Assembly: GCA_964030785.1 (NCBI GenBank)
Contig: OZ034968.1
Location: 58,810,299 to 58,874,298 of the forward strand
Source: Siderastrea siderea
Lineage: Eukaryota; Cnidaria; Anthozoa; Scleractinia; Rhizangiidae
Reading direction: 5' to 3'
DNA length: 64,000 bases
Shown: in pieces, positions 41,901 through 51,700 of the stretch
How positions within the stretch are numbered: position 1 is the first letter of the stretch
How the letters are laid out: every line of letters begins with the position of its first letter
Translations under genes and position numbers: made by a program
The notes under the pieces: model-generated
Told to the model about the DNA's origin: nothing
Seen by the model: the letters and a program-made list of their open reading frames with translations, nothing else
Databases searched by the model: none

Positions 41901-44900
41901 TCAAAACAAAAATCAAGACCTACAAGTACAACTGCAGCCTATCTGTAACCTTTAAATGCAAGATCACCAACCTCCTTGTAAGAAGACATGATTCTTTCTA
42001 TAGCATCTGCTGCAGAAACCATCAGTGAGCGTGATGTAGTAACATGTTCTGTTCTTTCACTCACAGCTTGATCCATCATCCCAAGCTGTTCTTTCGCAGT
42101 GCCTGGAGCAAATAATTACATGTAAAAATTAACGGTACCCAAAATCTAGATCTGCGCTTGTAGGAAGGTTTGATATCAATACCTAACACAGTTGAAACTT
42201 CAGTAAGCAACCACCCAAATGTCAAGCCTAAGTGGTCACTTAAAGAGGTCAGACTACAGGTCAAAATTTTTATTTTCATTTGAGGTTAGTTATTACTAAT
42301 AATTTCTTTAATCTATGCATAACTAAACACATAACCCAAAACAAAGCGTAGTTTATTGTATCTTGTATCTTTAGTGAAGAACCAGGTTCACAACTACATT
42401 GCATTAAGAAATAAATCATATTAGGGTTGTATGATGCTATTCTGTTCAGTTTGAACCCAGTGAGATGGGATAAAAACAAAAGAAAAATTCAAATGTCAGC
42501 CCAAAAAGTGGCCACTTTATTATGAGAGGTGGTCGCCTATGAGAGGTTCCAACTATAGTGATTTCACTGAGAAATTTTGATATTTTGGAAAAGTGGTCGC
42601 TGACAGGAGGTGGTTGCTTACGAGAGTTGGTCACACAGGGTGGTTCAACTTTACTTGAAGTTATCAATATTTGGGTTTGGCTAAAAAAAATATTTATACT
42701 GGTGTACAGTATCAGCACTTTTGATGACGCTCGATTACTTTGATACCACTAATGGAAGTAAATGATGCACACATTTTCCATGCTCTTTTGGCAGAATTTT
42801 TTTACTTTCCTGAAACCATTCTTTCATGATCAAGCACAAGGGCTTGATTGTGTTCTTGCAAAGAATTCAACTTTTGAACCTGTCTGTGTGTGCATTGTTG
42901 ATTTACAAACATTAATGAGCTTCAAATTTCACCCATTTAGTCTTTTGCACGGTTTTCACTCTGCACTTGACCTTAATAAGTGATCGTGTCACACCATGAA
43001 TCTTGGTTGTGATGACATAACATCGTTATCGACATTGAATATATGTGCCTCCCACTCTGTGAGGTTCCGGTTCCGGTTACTGTGATTGACGCATTCATTG
43101 AATGACAGCTGCTATGAACATGTGCGAGTCGAGAGAGAAGAACATGTGACTGAGAGCGAGTGTCTGAAAAGCTCTCTCGAGTTTAGTGCTGTGTTTTAAA
43201 GTGATTGTGAGAGTTTATCAAACCAGCATGTTGCGTTTAAAGTTGCCGGGCAACAATTTCCAGGTATAGAAAAAATAGCCAAATATTAGTAAACATTCCT
43301 GGTCTAATACTTTTTCCAATAATATTGGAAAAAATATTAGACCAGGAATGTTTACTTATTATGAGCTTCCTGAATTGCGGTCTACAGCATATGCTGCTTA
43401 TACATGCACACAGGCATTTACAGTACTTGTATATTAGTAAATGGTTTGAACTCAGGAGTCATAATTATCATAGGTGGGTAAATTATGATCATCTGGGTGA
43501 GTGTAGTCCTGAGAAGGACTGTTTGTGATGACATTGACTGACGTTTCAACAATCTGAGCGGAAGTCATCATCAGAGTCAGTTAAGCCATGATGTTATTAG
43601 CTGTGAAGACTGTAAAACGTGATTGGTGCATTTTGATCCGTCTTTTGTTAGTCAAATGTCGGTTGGTCTATTGTTAGTAAAATTAGTCAGTTTGTCTATT
43701 GTTTGTCTGCCTTGTTATTGCCATCAATCAGTCGTTTGTAAGGTGCAGGTAGCTGTTGGCAACAGTTCAGTGGTGTTTGCTCCGAGTCAGTAAACTAGCC
43801 TTTCAGGTGTAAGCACAAGAGTGCCTAAAAATAACTTGCAAAATACCAAACATTACATGTACATGTATAATGTAAATTCAAATCTCAATATCAGGTAGTC
43901 AGGGGAGAGAGGGAGGGGGGGGGCTTAATTAATTTAATTCATGCTCCTAAAAGGGGAATCTTAGAGAGGGGGGCTTATTTGACAGGGGGGACCTATAGCT
44001 ATTTGAGAGGGGGGCTTATTAGAGAGGAGGGGCTTATTTTAGAGGGGGGGCCTACCATATTAGAGGGGGCTTAATACAGGATTTAAGGAATTACATGCAG
44101 TTTAACCTTTTCCCAACAAAATGCTTGATCCCACCATAACGAGTCCTGATGCACTCCATACATATTTCATCAAAAACTGCTCTAACATAATGAACCACAG
44201 TCGTTTACTAAAGAGAAGCTCCATCTGCTGTGCTAATGACTGAAAACTTTGCTTGAGCAGGCGGAGTTCAACCTGTAGATAAAGCAAGCAGGTTAGAGGC
44301 TGTACAGACAACAATTACCTTGAGATAATGCCAAACAAAGAATAACAAGAGTAAGGCCAACCAGTGTAGCAAAAACTTGTTCCTATCCATGATAAAAGAG
44401 GTTTTCAAATGCACATGGATGAAAACTCATATTGATAGTCTATAACCGTTTAAGCCCCAATAGCCACATACAAATTCTCCTGACTGATCCCCATACATTT
44501 TCATATAGTATAAATTGGGAGAAATTGTTAAAAATTATCAAAGCAATTTCCCTTTGGTGATCGTTTTATTAATTCTCAAAAGCTTTTTTCTTGATTGTGT
44601 ATTGTTATTGTATGGAGAAATATGATGTTGGTCACTCTTGGGACTTAAAGGGTTAGAAGGTTTTGACCAATGATCTAAATGAGTCAAGAGGCATTCTAGG
44701 TTGGTGAAATGGCCCACTTACAATAAAGTACTGTACATGAAGAAAGTTTGCTTACAGCTATAACATGCGAACTTGTTCAAGCATTTTATACTGAGTTTTT
44801 CTTGTACCAGTAATTCACCTGCAAATTACATTGATTATAAATCATGTATGATCATGGAAAAAAATGGTGAGACCCCAGTGTTGACTATGGAACAGGTATT

Positions 44901-47288
44901 AACTGACAGTTGCTCTGTCCCATAGTCAATGTTGGCAGCAATGAAGTAGGCAGCTGGCTTGAGTACTTATCAACAAGAGGTTTGAAAGAATCTTTCTTTA
45001 GTTGCTGCAATTTGGGGGAAAAAGTAGTGGAGCTTAGTGAAAGAACTGGGGTGGGTGCGTGCTACCCAGGCCTTCAAATTTGCTCCCCCTTTGGGAGGGT
45101 TTTGCATTCAAAGTGATACCCTGTTCTAGAAATGGGTAAATAACTTTATATTACCCCATCCCACAGGAAGATACAGTGCACCACTATACACCTGATTGAA
45201 AAAAAATGTTGTCTGGTAAAAAGTACGAACTATGAAGGACACAACATAATGGAGTTCTGGGAAAACAACACTGGAAAGCTTGTTACTCCGTTCCATTGAT
45301 TGATATGAATTCAAGGTATTTTTCATTCATGGAGAAATTTTGGAGTATGTCTATCAGTTTAATTTTTCCATGTCATTATGATGTGCACAGTCAAAGCAGG
45401 TTCTTCTGCTTCCCAGAAAACCATTGGGTTTGTATAGTTCGTGGTTTCTGCTTTTTTTTACAATGTTTCTTCAATTAGGCGTATACCAAATTTCAATACC
45501 CCATTTTAGGCGAGTTAATAATAACATAAATTAATCTGAAATACATCTGAAATACGACTGCTTCAACACATAATTTATTTAGGTTTTGTAATGAACAATC
45601 TTTTGTTTAGCAAATTCTCTGTGAACAGTTTGGTTGTGTATATGTATTGTGAGGGAATATCCCCCAAGGTTTTAAGTTATCAAGAAGGTGGTTATTGAGG
45701 GTACAATTATACCTGCCAACTTTTTCCGAGTCAAATGCATGAGATATTTGTCTTCATATAATCCAGATTTTCAGTCTATTTCCAAACATTGACGAAAATT
45801 TCCAAAGATGTTTCAACTATTTCCAAACGTCACCAAGACTCCCAAAGATGCTCCGATTATTTTCGAACATTGCCAGAGATTTTCAAAGATGTTCAGACTA
45901 TTTCGGAATATTACAACTGAAGATTTCTAAAGCTGGTTTCGACGACTTTCTAATGTTGCCAAAGACGTCAAACAAACACTCAAACACAACATTCAGTGTC
46001 ATTTTACTTGACGACTCTCTTTCGAAGCAAATTTAATCTTACGTGTTATTGGCCAGGGATTGATGAGAAGTAGTCCGGATTTAAAAGCAGGCATGAGAAA
46101 TTGTCCTATCTGCATGAGATTGATGTTTTTGATCTGCAGGCGCGAGACTCGTGCACAATGTGTGAGAGTTAGCAGGTACACAAAACTTTTACAGTACAAT
46201 ACACTCAACATAGTTTATGTCAAGGACATCGAGTGAGAATCAATTTTGGTTTGATACAGTGTGAACTTCAAGTTATGAAAGGTTTGAAATTTGGGAAAGA
46301 ACTGCAACAACAACACACCAAAAACTAACAAAATGATGAAATAAATACATGTATTTCAAAAGTATCTTATAGCCTAAACACTTACTTTGTGGCCGCCATA
46401 GAAAGCAATTTCTTCAGCATTTGTTATCACTCTAGAATGAAGAAATCTCAGTTGTCCTCTCCTTTGCGACTCTTCAGCAACAATTGTGCCAAACTTAGGA
46501 CTTAACTTTCTCAAGATCTCAGCAGTAAAATAAATCACTACTGCTGCTATTGACACGGGGATTTTCCATGAAGTTCCCCTTTTCCTAGCCATTCCATCCA
46601 AAGTCCAACAAATCACAAACACGTCAAGGCATGGTTTAGTGAGATGTGAGTAAAGATGAGCTACCGAACTACAAAACATGCGAATATCCTCCGTCAGACA
46701 TTCGTCTGCGTTCGCCATTCTCCCATCCAAGTTTCCCACTCGGTAATAGGTTTGATTTGAGAAGTACTTTTCGTAGGCGTGATTCGCGAGCTCTGTCCGG
46801 AAAGCAAGCGACAGTTTGCTCTCAAGATACCGAATCATGCTGTTAATGAAAGTTGCAGGAATAGCCACAGCAATCCAGTTGGCAAGTAGTAGAACGAATT
46901 TCAAGACATTCTTCTGTACGACTGATCGTATAATTCGGCCATCGAGTGTTGCCACGTAAATCGACAAAAATGTCCTGATGAATAGGCAAAGAGAATGAAG
47001 CACAAGCAAGCCGACCTGCTTCGTCCAAATGCCAGGAAAAAGTATTTTTAACAGCTTCCATGCCTGGCAAACAAATTCATAATCTATAGATGCTGTTCGC
47101 TGTTTCACCCTTGACCGTGAGTTCAGAGGATTCGCCAGGGTCAACCGTGTCTTGTTGTTCTGGCTTTGTAGTTTGTTTAAGATCCTTCGTCCAACATACG
47201 GGCCGTATTTCTTTATAATGTAAAAACTGAAAACACTAAGAGCAGCTATTCCCGTGTACTTCGCGTGTCTCTTTGTAAAAGGAGCCAT
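26052..47288 (-). CDS. ABCD1: ABCD1/ABCD2-type peroxisomal half ABC transporter
   Basis: Nine minus-strand exons: 47288-46386, 44272-44107, 42102-41972, 41115-40828, 40111-39966, 38634-38489, 37876-37792, 28268-28143, 26253-26052. They total 2193 nt, giving 730 residues plus TAG. Human ABCD1 and ABCD2 are about 740-745 residues. The N-terminal half holds the membrane domain, a [10 protein letters not shown] segment at 78-87 resembling the ALDP PEX19-binding site, and the EAA-like [10 protein letters not shown] at 290-299. The nucleotide-binding domain has Walker [10 protein letters not shown] (507-515), signature SGGEKQR (606-612), Walker B ALLDE (626-630) and H-loop H659. The long C-terminus after SHRPSLW matches ABCD1/2, not ABCD3 or ABCD4. 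As known for the family, two halves dimerise in the peroxisomal membrane and import very-long-chain acyl-CoA for beta-oxidation. No catalytic residue is missing. One invertebrate gene may be co-orthologous to ABCD1 and ABCD2. Confidence 0.95.
26405..26930. repeat. Two copies of an AGCCTG...GTTTCTGTAGGC repeat
   Basis: TAGCAAGCGTTTCTGTAGGC (about 26455) and TAGCAGGTGTTTCCGTAGGC (about 26843) each continue into TTGAAGCATTT and GGCCGCGC-type sequence. Diverged dispersed repeat in ABCD intron 8-9. Confidence 0.6.
27817..28016 (+). mobile_element. TTAACCC MITE, copy 5
   Basis: Contains ATGCATATTCTCCTTAC, TAGGAGAATTTATC and GGGCTTACAAGGTTAA. It lies just beyond the 3' end of ABCD exon 8, in the last intron. 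Confidence 0.7.
28143..28268 (-). CDS. ABCD1: ABCD exon 8 (Walker B, H-loop)
   Basis: The acceptor TTTTGCAG is right of 28268 and the donor GTTTGT left of 28143. It encodes [17 protein letters not shown] and [10 protein letters not shown] 9.5-kb intron separates it from exon 7. Confidence 0.95.
29991..30172. repeat. Two identical 82-bp units, 100-bp period
   Basis: Unit 29991-30072 recurs exactly at 30091-30172, each preceded by (AAT)n. Each unit holds an internal TGCATAGG / CCTATGCA hairpin. ABCD intron 7-8. Confidence 0.9.
30727..30872. mobile_element. 146-bp MITE, GGCCCCAGTTG termini
   Basis: Terminal repeats GGCCCCAGTTGCTCAAAAGT and the complement of ACTTTTGAACAACTAGGGCC. The interior repeats GGATAGCGCTATCC and ATCCAGTGGATA palindromes. 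From memory a widespread marine-invertebrate repeat. Confidence 0.8.
31514..31575 (+). repeat. Repeat segment, copy A
   Basis: GGGGGGGCTGGCAGC...ACATGATCGCCCCAGTAAAG matches, in opposite orientation, the segment at 34483-34553, apart from an indel. Confidence 0.6.
32846..32938. mobile_element. Short inverted-repeat element
   Basis: TCAACTTGAGCAGTTGAAAA at the left and its complement TTTTCAACTGCTCAAGTTGA at the right, around a ~45-nt loop. Confidence 0.65.
34483..34553 (-). repeat. Repeat segment, copy B
   Basis: The reverse strand reads GGGGGGGCTGGCAGC...ACATGATTGCCCCAGTAAAG. With copy A it brackets a 3-kb stretch of ABCD intron 7-8. Too short to call terminal repeats with confidence. Confidence 0.6.
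35253..35627. mobile_element. 375-bp TTAA-flanked MITE (piggyBac-like)
   Basis: Termini GGACGGTGCCTCCT and AGGAGGCACCGTCC, directly flanked by TTAA at 35249-35252 and 35628-35631. Internally there are subterminal inverted stretches (AGAGATAATTAAG / CTTAATTATCTCT). ABCD intron 7-8. Confidence 0.85.
36096..36380. mobile_element. ~285-bp inverted-repeat element
   Basis: Termini CCATAGTTACTCGAGG...GGTTATGAA and TTCATAACCAG...TAACTATGG. An internal pair GTGCACAATC... / TTGTGCACGGTC also pairs partly. ABCD intron 7-8. Confidence 0.7.
36509..36722 (+). mobile_element. TTAACCC MITE, copy 6
   Basis: Left end TTAACCCTTATGCTCCAATA. Contains TGATCATTTCC and TTGTAAGGGGAAACTACAG. The right end is diverged (GGGGCTTAATATTATAACC). 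Confidence 0.75.
37792..37876 (-). CDS. ABCD1: ABCD exon 7 (signature motif)
   Basis: An 85-nt exon encoding [20 protein letters not shown] and ARLFYHR. The acceptor is a weak GAAG rather than CAG or TAG. The donor is GTTTGT. Confidence 0.92.
37914..37968 (-). mobile_element. TTAACCC MITE, fragment 7
   Basis: CCCTTTAAGCCCTAAC and GAAATTTCACTTTACA match the reverse strand of the family. It is cut off where the TAACTCGAACC element starts. Confidence 0.55.
37969..38400. mobile_element. Element with repeated TAACTCGAACC words
   Basis: Starts CAGTTGACTCCCGGTAACTC and contains six versions of TAACTCGAACC in the same direction, the last at about 38382-38392. It resembles ends of pogo/Tigger-like DNA elements from memory. 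ABCD intron 6-7. Confidence 0.5.
38489..38634 (-). CDS. ABCD1: ABCD exon 6
   Basis: The acceptor TTTTACAG is right of 38634 and the donor GTATAT left of 38489. It encodes [20 protein letters not shown] and the helical subdomain leading to VKREGG. Confidence 0.94.
38698..39516. mobile_element. Second copy of the 375-bp TTAA MITE, interrupted
   Basis: Shares ATAGTCATAACC-type and TAAGCAATCATGATTCTA-type segments with the 35.25-kb copy. The right end CACCGTCC is followed by TTAA; the left terminus is eroded. It is split by the nested element at 38891-39310. ABCD intron 5-6. Confidence 0.8.
38891..39310. mobile_element. 420-bp TTAA element nested in another MITE
   Basis: Termini GATGGAATCCATCAGGAAAC and the complement of ATTTCCTAATGGATTCCGTC. 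TTAA flanks at 38887-38890 and 39311-39314. The uninterrupted target AAGCTTAATTATCTC is present in the other MITE copy near 35448-35462. Internal inverted segments (GTAATAACACCAAAGACAAT and its complement) extend nearly its full length. Confidence 0.9.
39525..39574. repeat. 50-bp hairpin
   Basis: GCCCCTTGAAGATGGGGTGT and its complement ACACCCCCATCTTCAAAGGG around a TATAATATA centre. It sits just outside the TTAA MITE right end. Confidence 0.75.
39966..40111 (-). CDS. ABCD1: ABCD exon 5 (Walker A)
   Basis: It encodes [20 protein letters not shown] with the Walker A lysine at residue 513, the same number as in human ALDP, followed by LGGLWP and MFYIPQ (Q-loop). The donor GTGAG is on the minus strand at 39965. 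Confidence 0.95.
40112..40827. other. ABCD intron 4, nothing recognised
   Basis: Unique AT-rich sequence without repeats I can name. Confidence 0.5.
40828..41115 (-). CDS. ABCD1: ABCD exon 4
   Basis: 96 codons. The chosen acceptor AATAG (41118-41116) gives [20 protein letters not shown] in phase 0. Two other AG dinucleotides within 10 nt would give a slightly shorter start. It contains a low-conservation acidic linker and the first strands of the ATP-binding domain. Confidence 0.88.
41116..41971. other. ABCD intron 3, one unassigned frame
   Basis: A 110-codon + strand frame at 41322-41654 has no recognised domain. It looks intronic and lacks flanking evidence. Confidence 0.45.
41972..42102 (-). 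CDS. ABCD1: ABCD exon 3
   Basis: The acceptor CTCCAG lies right of 42102 and the donor GTTGGT left of 41972. It encodes [20 protein letters not shown] and RIMSSYKE, the conserved helix between the membrane and ATP-binding domains. It ends in phase 0. Confidence 0.92.
42188..42652. mobile_element. Element with GTTGAA...TTCAAC ends
   Basis: Left GTTGAAACTTCAGTAAGCAA and right complement GGTGGTTCAAC, with scattered AAGTGGTC / GGTGGTCGC words between. A diverged DNA element or pieces of two. A related piece with CATGAAAGTGGTCGCTTATG lies near 1250-1280. Confidence 0.45.
43289..43356. repeat. Near-perfect 33-bp-arm hairpin
   Basis: GTAAACATTCCTGGTCTAAT and the complement ATTAGACCAGGAATGTTTAC, extending through TTTTTCCAATA/TATTGGAAAAA with one mismatch and almost no loop. 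ABCD intron 2-3. Confidence 0.8.
43480..43800 (-). mobile_element. Penelope-like element 3' end, second copy
   Basis: The reverse strand matches the 3' part of the 15.5-16.7 kb element, including the end of the GIY-YIG coding stretch (complement of CTGCACCTTACAAACGACT), the untranslated tail and the hammerhead-like block (CTGATGA at 43574-43568). It lies in ABCD intron 2-3. Confidence 0.75.
43905..44085. repeat. GAGGGGGGCTTATT minisatellite
   Basis: About six imperfect units of TTAGAGAGGGGGGCTTATT type. It ends just before ABCD exon 2, 20 nt from its donor. Confidence 0.75.
44107..44272 (-). CDS. ABCD1: ABCD exon 2
   Basis: The acceptor CTACAG lies just right of 44272 and the donor GTTAAA just left of 44107. 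It encodes [16 protein letters not shown] and [15 protein letters not shown], the last membrane-domain segment. It leaves one G over. Confidence 0.93.
44447..44655 (+). mobile_element. TTAACCC MITE, copy 8
   Basis: Left CGTTTAAGCCCCAATAGCC, internal TTTGGTGATCGTTTTATT, right GGGACTTAAAGGGTTA. ABCD intron 1. Confidence 0.75.
45725..45985. repeat. TTTCCAAAGATG tandem repeat, diverged
   Basis: Units of about 30-40 nt with TTTCCAAA[G/C]ATG and ACTATTTCC[A/G]AA. ABCD intron 1. Confidence 0.65.
46386..47288 (-). CDS. ABCD1: ABCD exon 1 (membrane domain)
   Basis: 301 codons from the ATG at 47288 to a GTAAGT donor at 46385. It encodes the N-terminal hydrophobic anchor, the PEX19-site-like segment, most transmembrane helices, [20 protein letters not shown] and [12 protein letters not shown]. 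It is the first in-frame ATG of the long exon and aligns with the vertebrate start to within about 20 residues. Confidence 0.95.
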
Positions 47289-48430
47289 TTTTTAACGTAA
47301 ATCTCACTTCTCGATGGAAATATCAAGGACACCTGCTCACCCTTCAAGACCTTCACGCATTACGTCATCTAGATCCCAGACCTCTACGTAAAATCCTTGC
47401 GGTGGCCTAGGGGATATTTTCAACCTCGTCTCCAGGGTCTTCTCGGTTTTTAATACGACCCAGTCCCCAGGGTCTTCTCGGGAGGGACATTTTCGGCCGG
47501 GCTGACTGTTTTTTAACTTCTTTCGCCGGGGTGCAAGAATTGCTTAAACTATTTTGTTTTCACAACTTTCTAAGGCTGAAGAAGGCGACCTGTTCGCAGC
47601 CAGCGTTAAACAAGGGGCACTCGTGATCACTCGTTGTTTTGACATATCGAACACGCAATCTTGCTATGAATAGTCTTTGTTTATTCGTAAATATAACACT
47701 AAGAATCTGTGGAATTAAGTTAGTTCATGCAGCGAATAAAAGCGTGCGAGTGATTACCTGCTAGTCTTCATTCTGGACACGAGAATTCAACAGATAGAAA
47801 ATCCGCCTCCCGGCAATTTCTGGCACTTTTTTATGGAGTATCCGACTGGCCAGTATCCGACCAATAAAACTTCAACTTAAATTTTCGTGTCGCACTTAGA
47901 AATTGGCGAAAAACTAAGTATTCAGAAAAAAATATATTATTTCAGCTTCCGATTGCTTGTTTTAATGAACTTACTTTAATGCTTGAGAATAACGGAGACT
48001 TATAGAAGGCGTCGTTCCGGCTGTTTAGATAAGTAAACGTCGTGGGGTAAATTTGACGTTTTTCACTGCGCAGTGAATTAGAAATTACCGTTGTTCAAAT
48101 GAGGGTCTGTTACACGCGATATTTTCCAGAAAAATTTGTTCTTAGTAGAATTGAAGAGATCAAGTGTTCAGAGACTTATCGAATTTCTTATTAGATTCAA
48201 TTTTTTTAGGAAAATAGTTTCGAGCTAGCGTGCTCAGTATCAGACCAGTTTTTTTGTTGATGTCCAAAATTATTTTATAAGTCTTATACAAATAGAACAT
48301 CGGTACTTCAACTGATCTCAAACCATTATTAAAATGGTTAGCCACAGAAAACTCTGTAAAAAGTGGCTTTAGTTATTAGTCCAGGCAAACCATTTTCCGT
48401 GTGTCAGTTCGTCAGCTTAACATAATAGAC
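47289..48430. other. ABCD upstream region
   Basis: Presumed promoter side of ABCD. It contains a duplicated CCAGGGTCTTCTCGG block (about 47433 and 47471). No TATA box at a convincing distance. Confidence 0.4.
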
Positions 48431-48794
48431 CTTTTCACGGTTTTTTTCAACTTTTTGCAAGGACCAGTTAGCGAAAATTTGTCGACACTGCTAGAAAGAG
48501 TGCCTTTTGAATCAGTAAACTTGCCGAGTTTGAGAGTGATAAGTCAGAAACGAGGGAAGATATAGCTCCGCAAAGCGGTGAAATTTTACAGACGTTTCTA
48601 TGGTGGGGGGGCACAAACCTTAACCCCCCCCCCCCACCCCCACCATACAGACGTCTACAAAATTTTGCTACTTTGCGGAGCCATATCTTTGTTAGTTTTC
48701 ATCCTTTCACTCTCAAACTTGGCAACTTTACTGATTTTAGGGTGTTCTTTCCAGCGGTGTCGATGGATTTTCGAAAACTGGTCCATGTGAAAAG
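48431..48794. mobile_element. ~364-bp imperfect hairpin with poly(G/C) centre
   Basis: Arms pair from CTTTTCAC at 48431 to GTGAAAAG at 48794 through GAATCAGTAAA / TTTACTGATTTT, AGTTTGAGAGTGA / TCACTCTCAAACT and CTCCGCAAAG / CTTTGCGGAG. The loop holds runs of G then C. Confidence 0.75.
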
Positions 48795-51700
48795 TTGAAA
48801 ATATCCGCGGTCACGAAAATTTGATCCGCGCCGGACAATTCGGAGCACTTCAAAATCATTCCAATTTCGAACATTTTGATTTCATCTGTAGAAACAACAA
48901 AAAGTTGAAAATTGAAACTCTCAGTGGCACATCGAGCACCTCTAAAATTCTGTTTCGGATTTGTACATGAAGCATTCGGGTTTTTTTACAAAGTACGTGG
49001 AAGACTAAGCTTCTTCTCGTCATTCAAGGATGTTCCAGATGATGCTAAAATCCCCACCGTTTTCGAAACCTTCATTAAATTTAGCTAAGTTTGATGGTAA
49101 ATTTATTGGCATTTGTAAAAATTTGCAGTAGTTCTTACGGGTGAAAAGTTTGCATTTCTTCTAATAGTATCCTGCGTTTTATTACCTGTTCGGGTTGAGT
49201 CCTGACCGAGGATAGGATGTCAAAATAAGCATAGACCCGAAAATTGAAGGTATTTACAGTCCAAAATCAGCTCATAATGGAGATGAGAACGTTGGTCACA
49301 TTTATTCGCCATGAGTCAGCCTTTAACTGTATGCTATTTCTGTGTTGAGTGAACTATTTTATTCTACAATTGTTTCCCAGTGCACTGTGACCTTTCGTTT
49401 TCGTTCAATTTGTGGAAATTATCGAAATTGCACTCTTTAGCCCTTTAGTCTCGTAATTTAGACTAGAATAATTTAGAATATTCCTATCTAAACGACTTTC
49501 GCTTTGCTTTTAAGAAAATATCATAACGCTGATATGCTTAAATCTGGGCAAATGGTCTTCTGTACGGGAAGAGAGTTCGATATGGGAGGGTTGTCCAATA
49601 CACACATCTGATACGATCGGAAAAAGTGAAATTTCTATCCTTACAGATCGACAAGTAGGTTCGACCCGAGAAAAAGTGTTGTCTATCCGAGAAATGAATC
49701 TCATTAGTGGGACTTAGAAATATTAAAGATCATCTTTTGTGGTTAGGTGGTGTTTAGAGGTTGACGCCTTTTTCCCACTAAAGTCATGGCCAAAAGACAT
49801 CAAGTTAATTTTTTTAGAAGAAACCAATGAAAGACGAAGAAACCTTCAAGCTCGTGCTCTTCCTGATCAGAAATGGCTGCTCGCCAGATTTGATCCGGCG
49901 CTGGATCGTGCTGGCCCAGTACAGCTGCCCTGGGCAACTTCATGGCAGCGGGCAGAAAAGAGGGCTAGACAAGTTGACTACGTGTTGAACAACGTGGACC
50001 AAAAGCGGAACTCGTGATTCTATTTCCACATAGACTACAACCGATAGCTCTTCTTGAATGAACTGCCAAAAAGATCTTAACAACCACACGCGACCAGTCG
50101 GGATGATAAAAAAGAAAAAAGGAAACAAACCCTCAAAACCCCTGCATTGCACATCGCAGGGAAAAATCCTGCTGGTTGACCTTTTATTAGGGAGACATTG
50201 CACTCTGCAGGTAAAAAAGGGCTCTTTTAATTTCTTTTAATTTAATTTAACTTTAACAGAGAACCTGTTTGGCAGGATTCCAGGGCAAACGAGAGCAAAA
50301 TTCTCTGTAGCCATGGGACATTTTAATGACCATCAACTGATCGATTGCAATTTTATCAGATTTAGACTAAAACAGCCAACATAGACAAGAATAACAAATA
50401 ATGAAAATTATAATGAAAATTACGATTGCGTCTACGTCGCCGAGCGCATTCAAGTTTCAGTCATTAAGCGTACAAAATAGCGAACGTTTGAAAAATCCGC
50501 CAGGTAGCACGCTAAGAACTAGGAGTTGTCACCGGTTATGAACAAGGCAATGTCATGCTTTGGTTATTTCGGCACTCCTTTGCGCCAAAAGTCGTCCGCT
50601 ACTTAAGTACACGTTTGTTTGTCGTAAAAAGTGATGTAGCGAATTTGCACCTCGCCAAAAGCTGGTGTCTTCAGTCTTACGCATGTAGCGCTTCTCAGTT
50701 TCGCCGCAGTTACCCCAAACCCTGTATCAAATTAAAACTTATAAAACTGGCTATTTGAATATGCCACTAACTTTTCACGAAAACGAATTTTTAAGTTTTC
50801 CGCGAAGTCTGAATATGAAGGTCTAGATCGCCTTTTGAAAGCTCCAGCTCAAAGGGAATTTTAAAGTTTGCAATTTTTTTTGCTTGGGGAAAGTCCGGCA
50901 CGTAAGGGCTAAAAAACCGTGTTGGGGTTTTCCTTTATTCAGCCGCCTTCAAAAGCTATCAAACATTTTCTAAATCGCAAGAAAAACATACGGATTAACG
51001 GCACAGAAATGGTTCTTAACGAAAAAATATTTAGAATTATCGAATTCCCCGAAACGTTCTTGTTGAAGAAGCGTCAAGTTAGCGACTCTCCAAATTTGAT
51101 GAAAATCGAACAAATCGCCTTTGAGTTGGAACTCTTTAAAGTGACACCTTCAAGCGAAAAATGAATGTCGAGAAATAGCGCTCAAAAGAAAATCTTCGCT
51201 ACGCAAACAAACACCGCCTCCAACTGACCTTTGCCGACAGTAGACCAATCAGTGGGTGCTATTTTATCTTCCGGTCACCTCCCGTGGAAATTTCGCGCAA
51301 TATTCTCTCCATGCAAATCCTAGTGTTCCTAACATTCAACCGTCTTACCATTTTGTCGAATTTCTTTCAATGTTGGACGTCGTTTAACTGATGTTATCTT
51401 GAAGGGGAGAACCAAAAGAGCGAAAACCTCAAGCCAACCAGCTGGGCCTAAACTGAAGCGGCCAAGGCGGGCAAAAAAGCGAAGCGAATTGAAACTGAGC
51501 GCTGTGGAGCGCTGTGGAGCGCTGTGATGGAATCAGTACAACTGCAGCAGCTCTTTTGAACAGCGCTTCTTATATTGGTTGAATGGGTACTTATTGTAGT
51601 GTCAAGCTTAGCAAAGCTTATAACTGAACAATGCTCAAAGGGCTTATTTTTACTTGCGTCATCAAGCAATCGCATAGCGCGTGTTCGACACACAATTGTT

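Noticed and set aside
43568..43650. Independent ribozyme gene
   Set aside because: The hammerhead-like words belong to a Penelope 3' fragment, so they are listed under that element.
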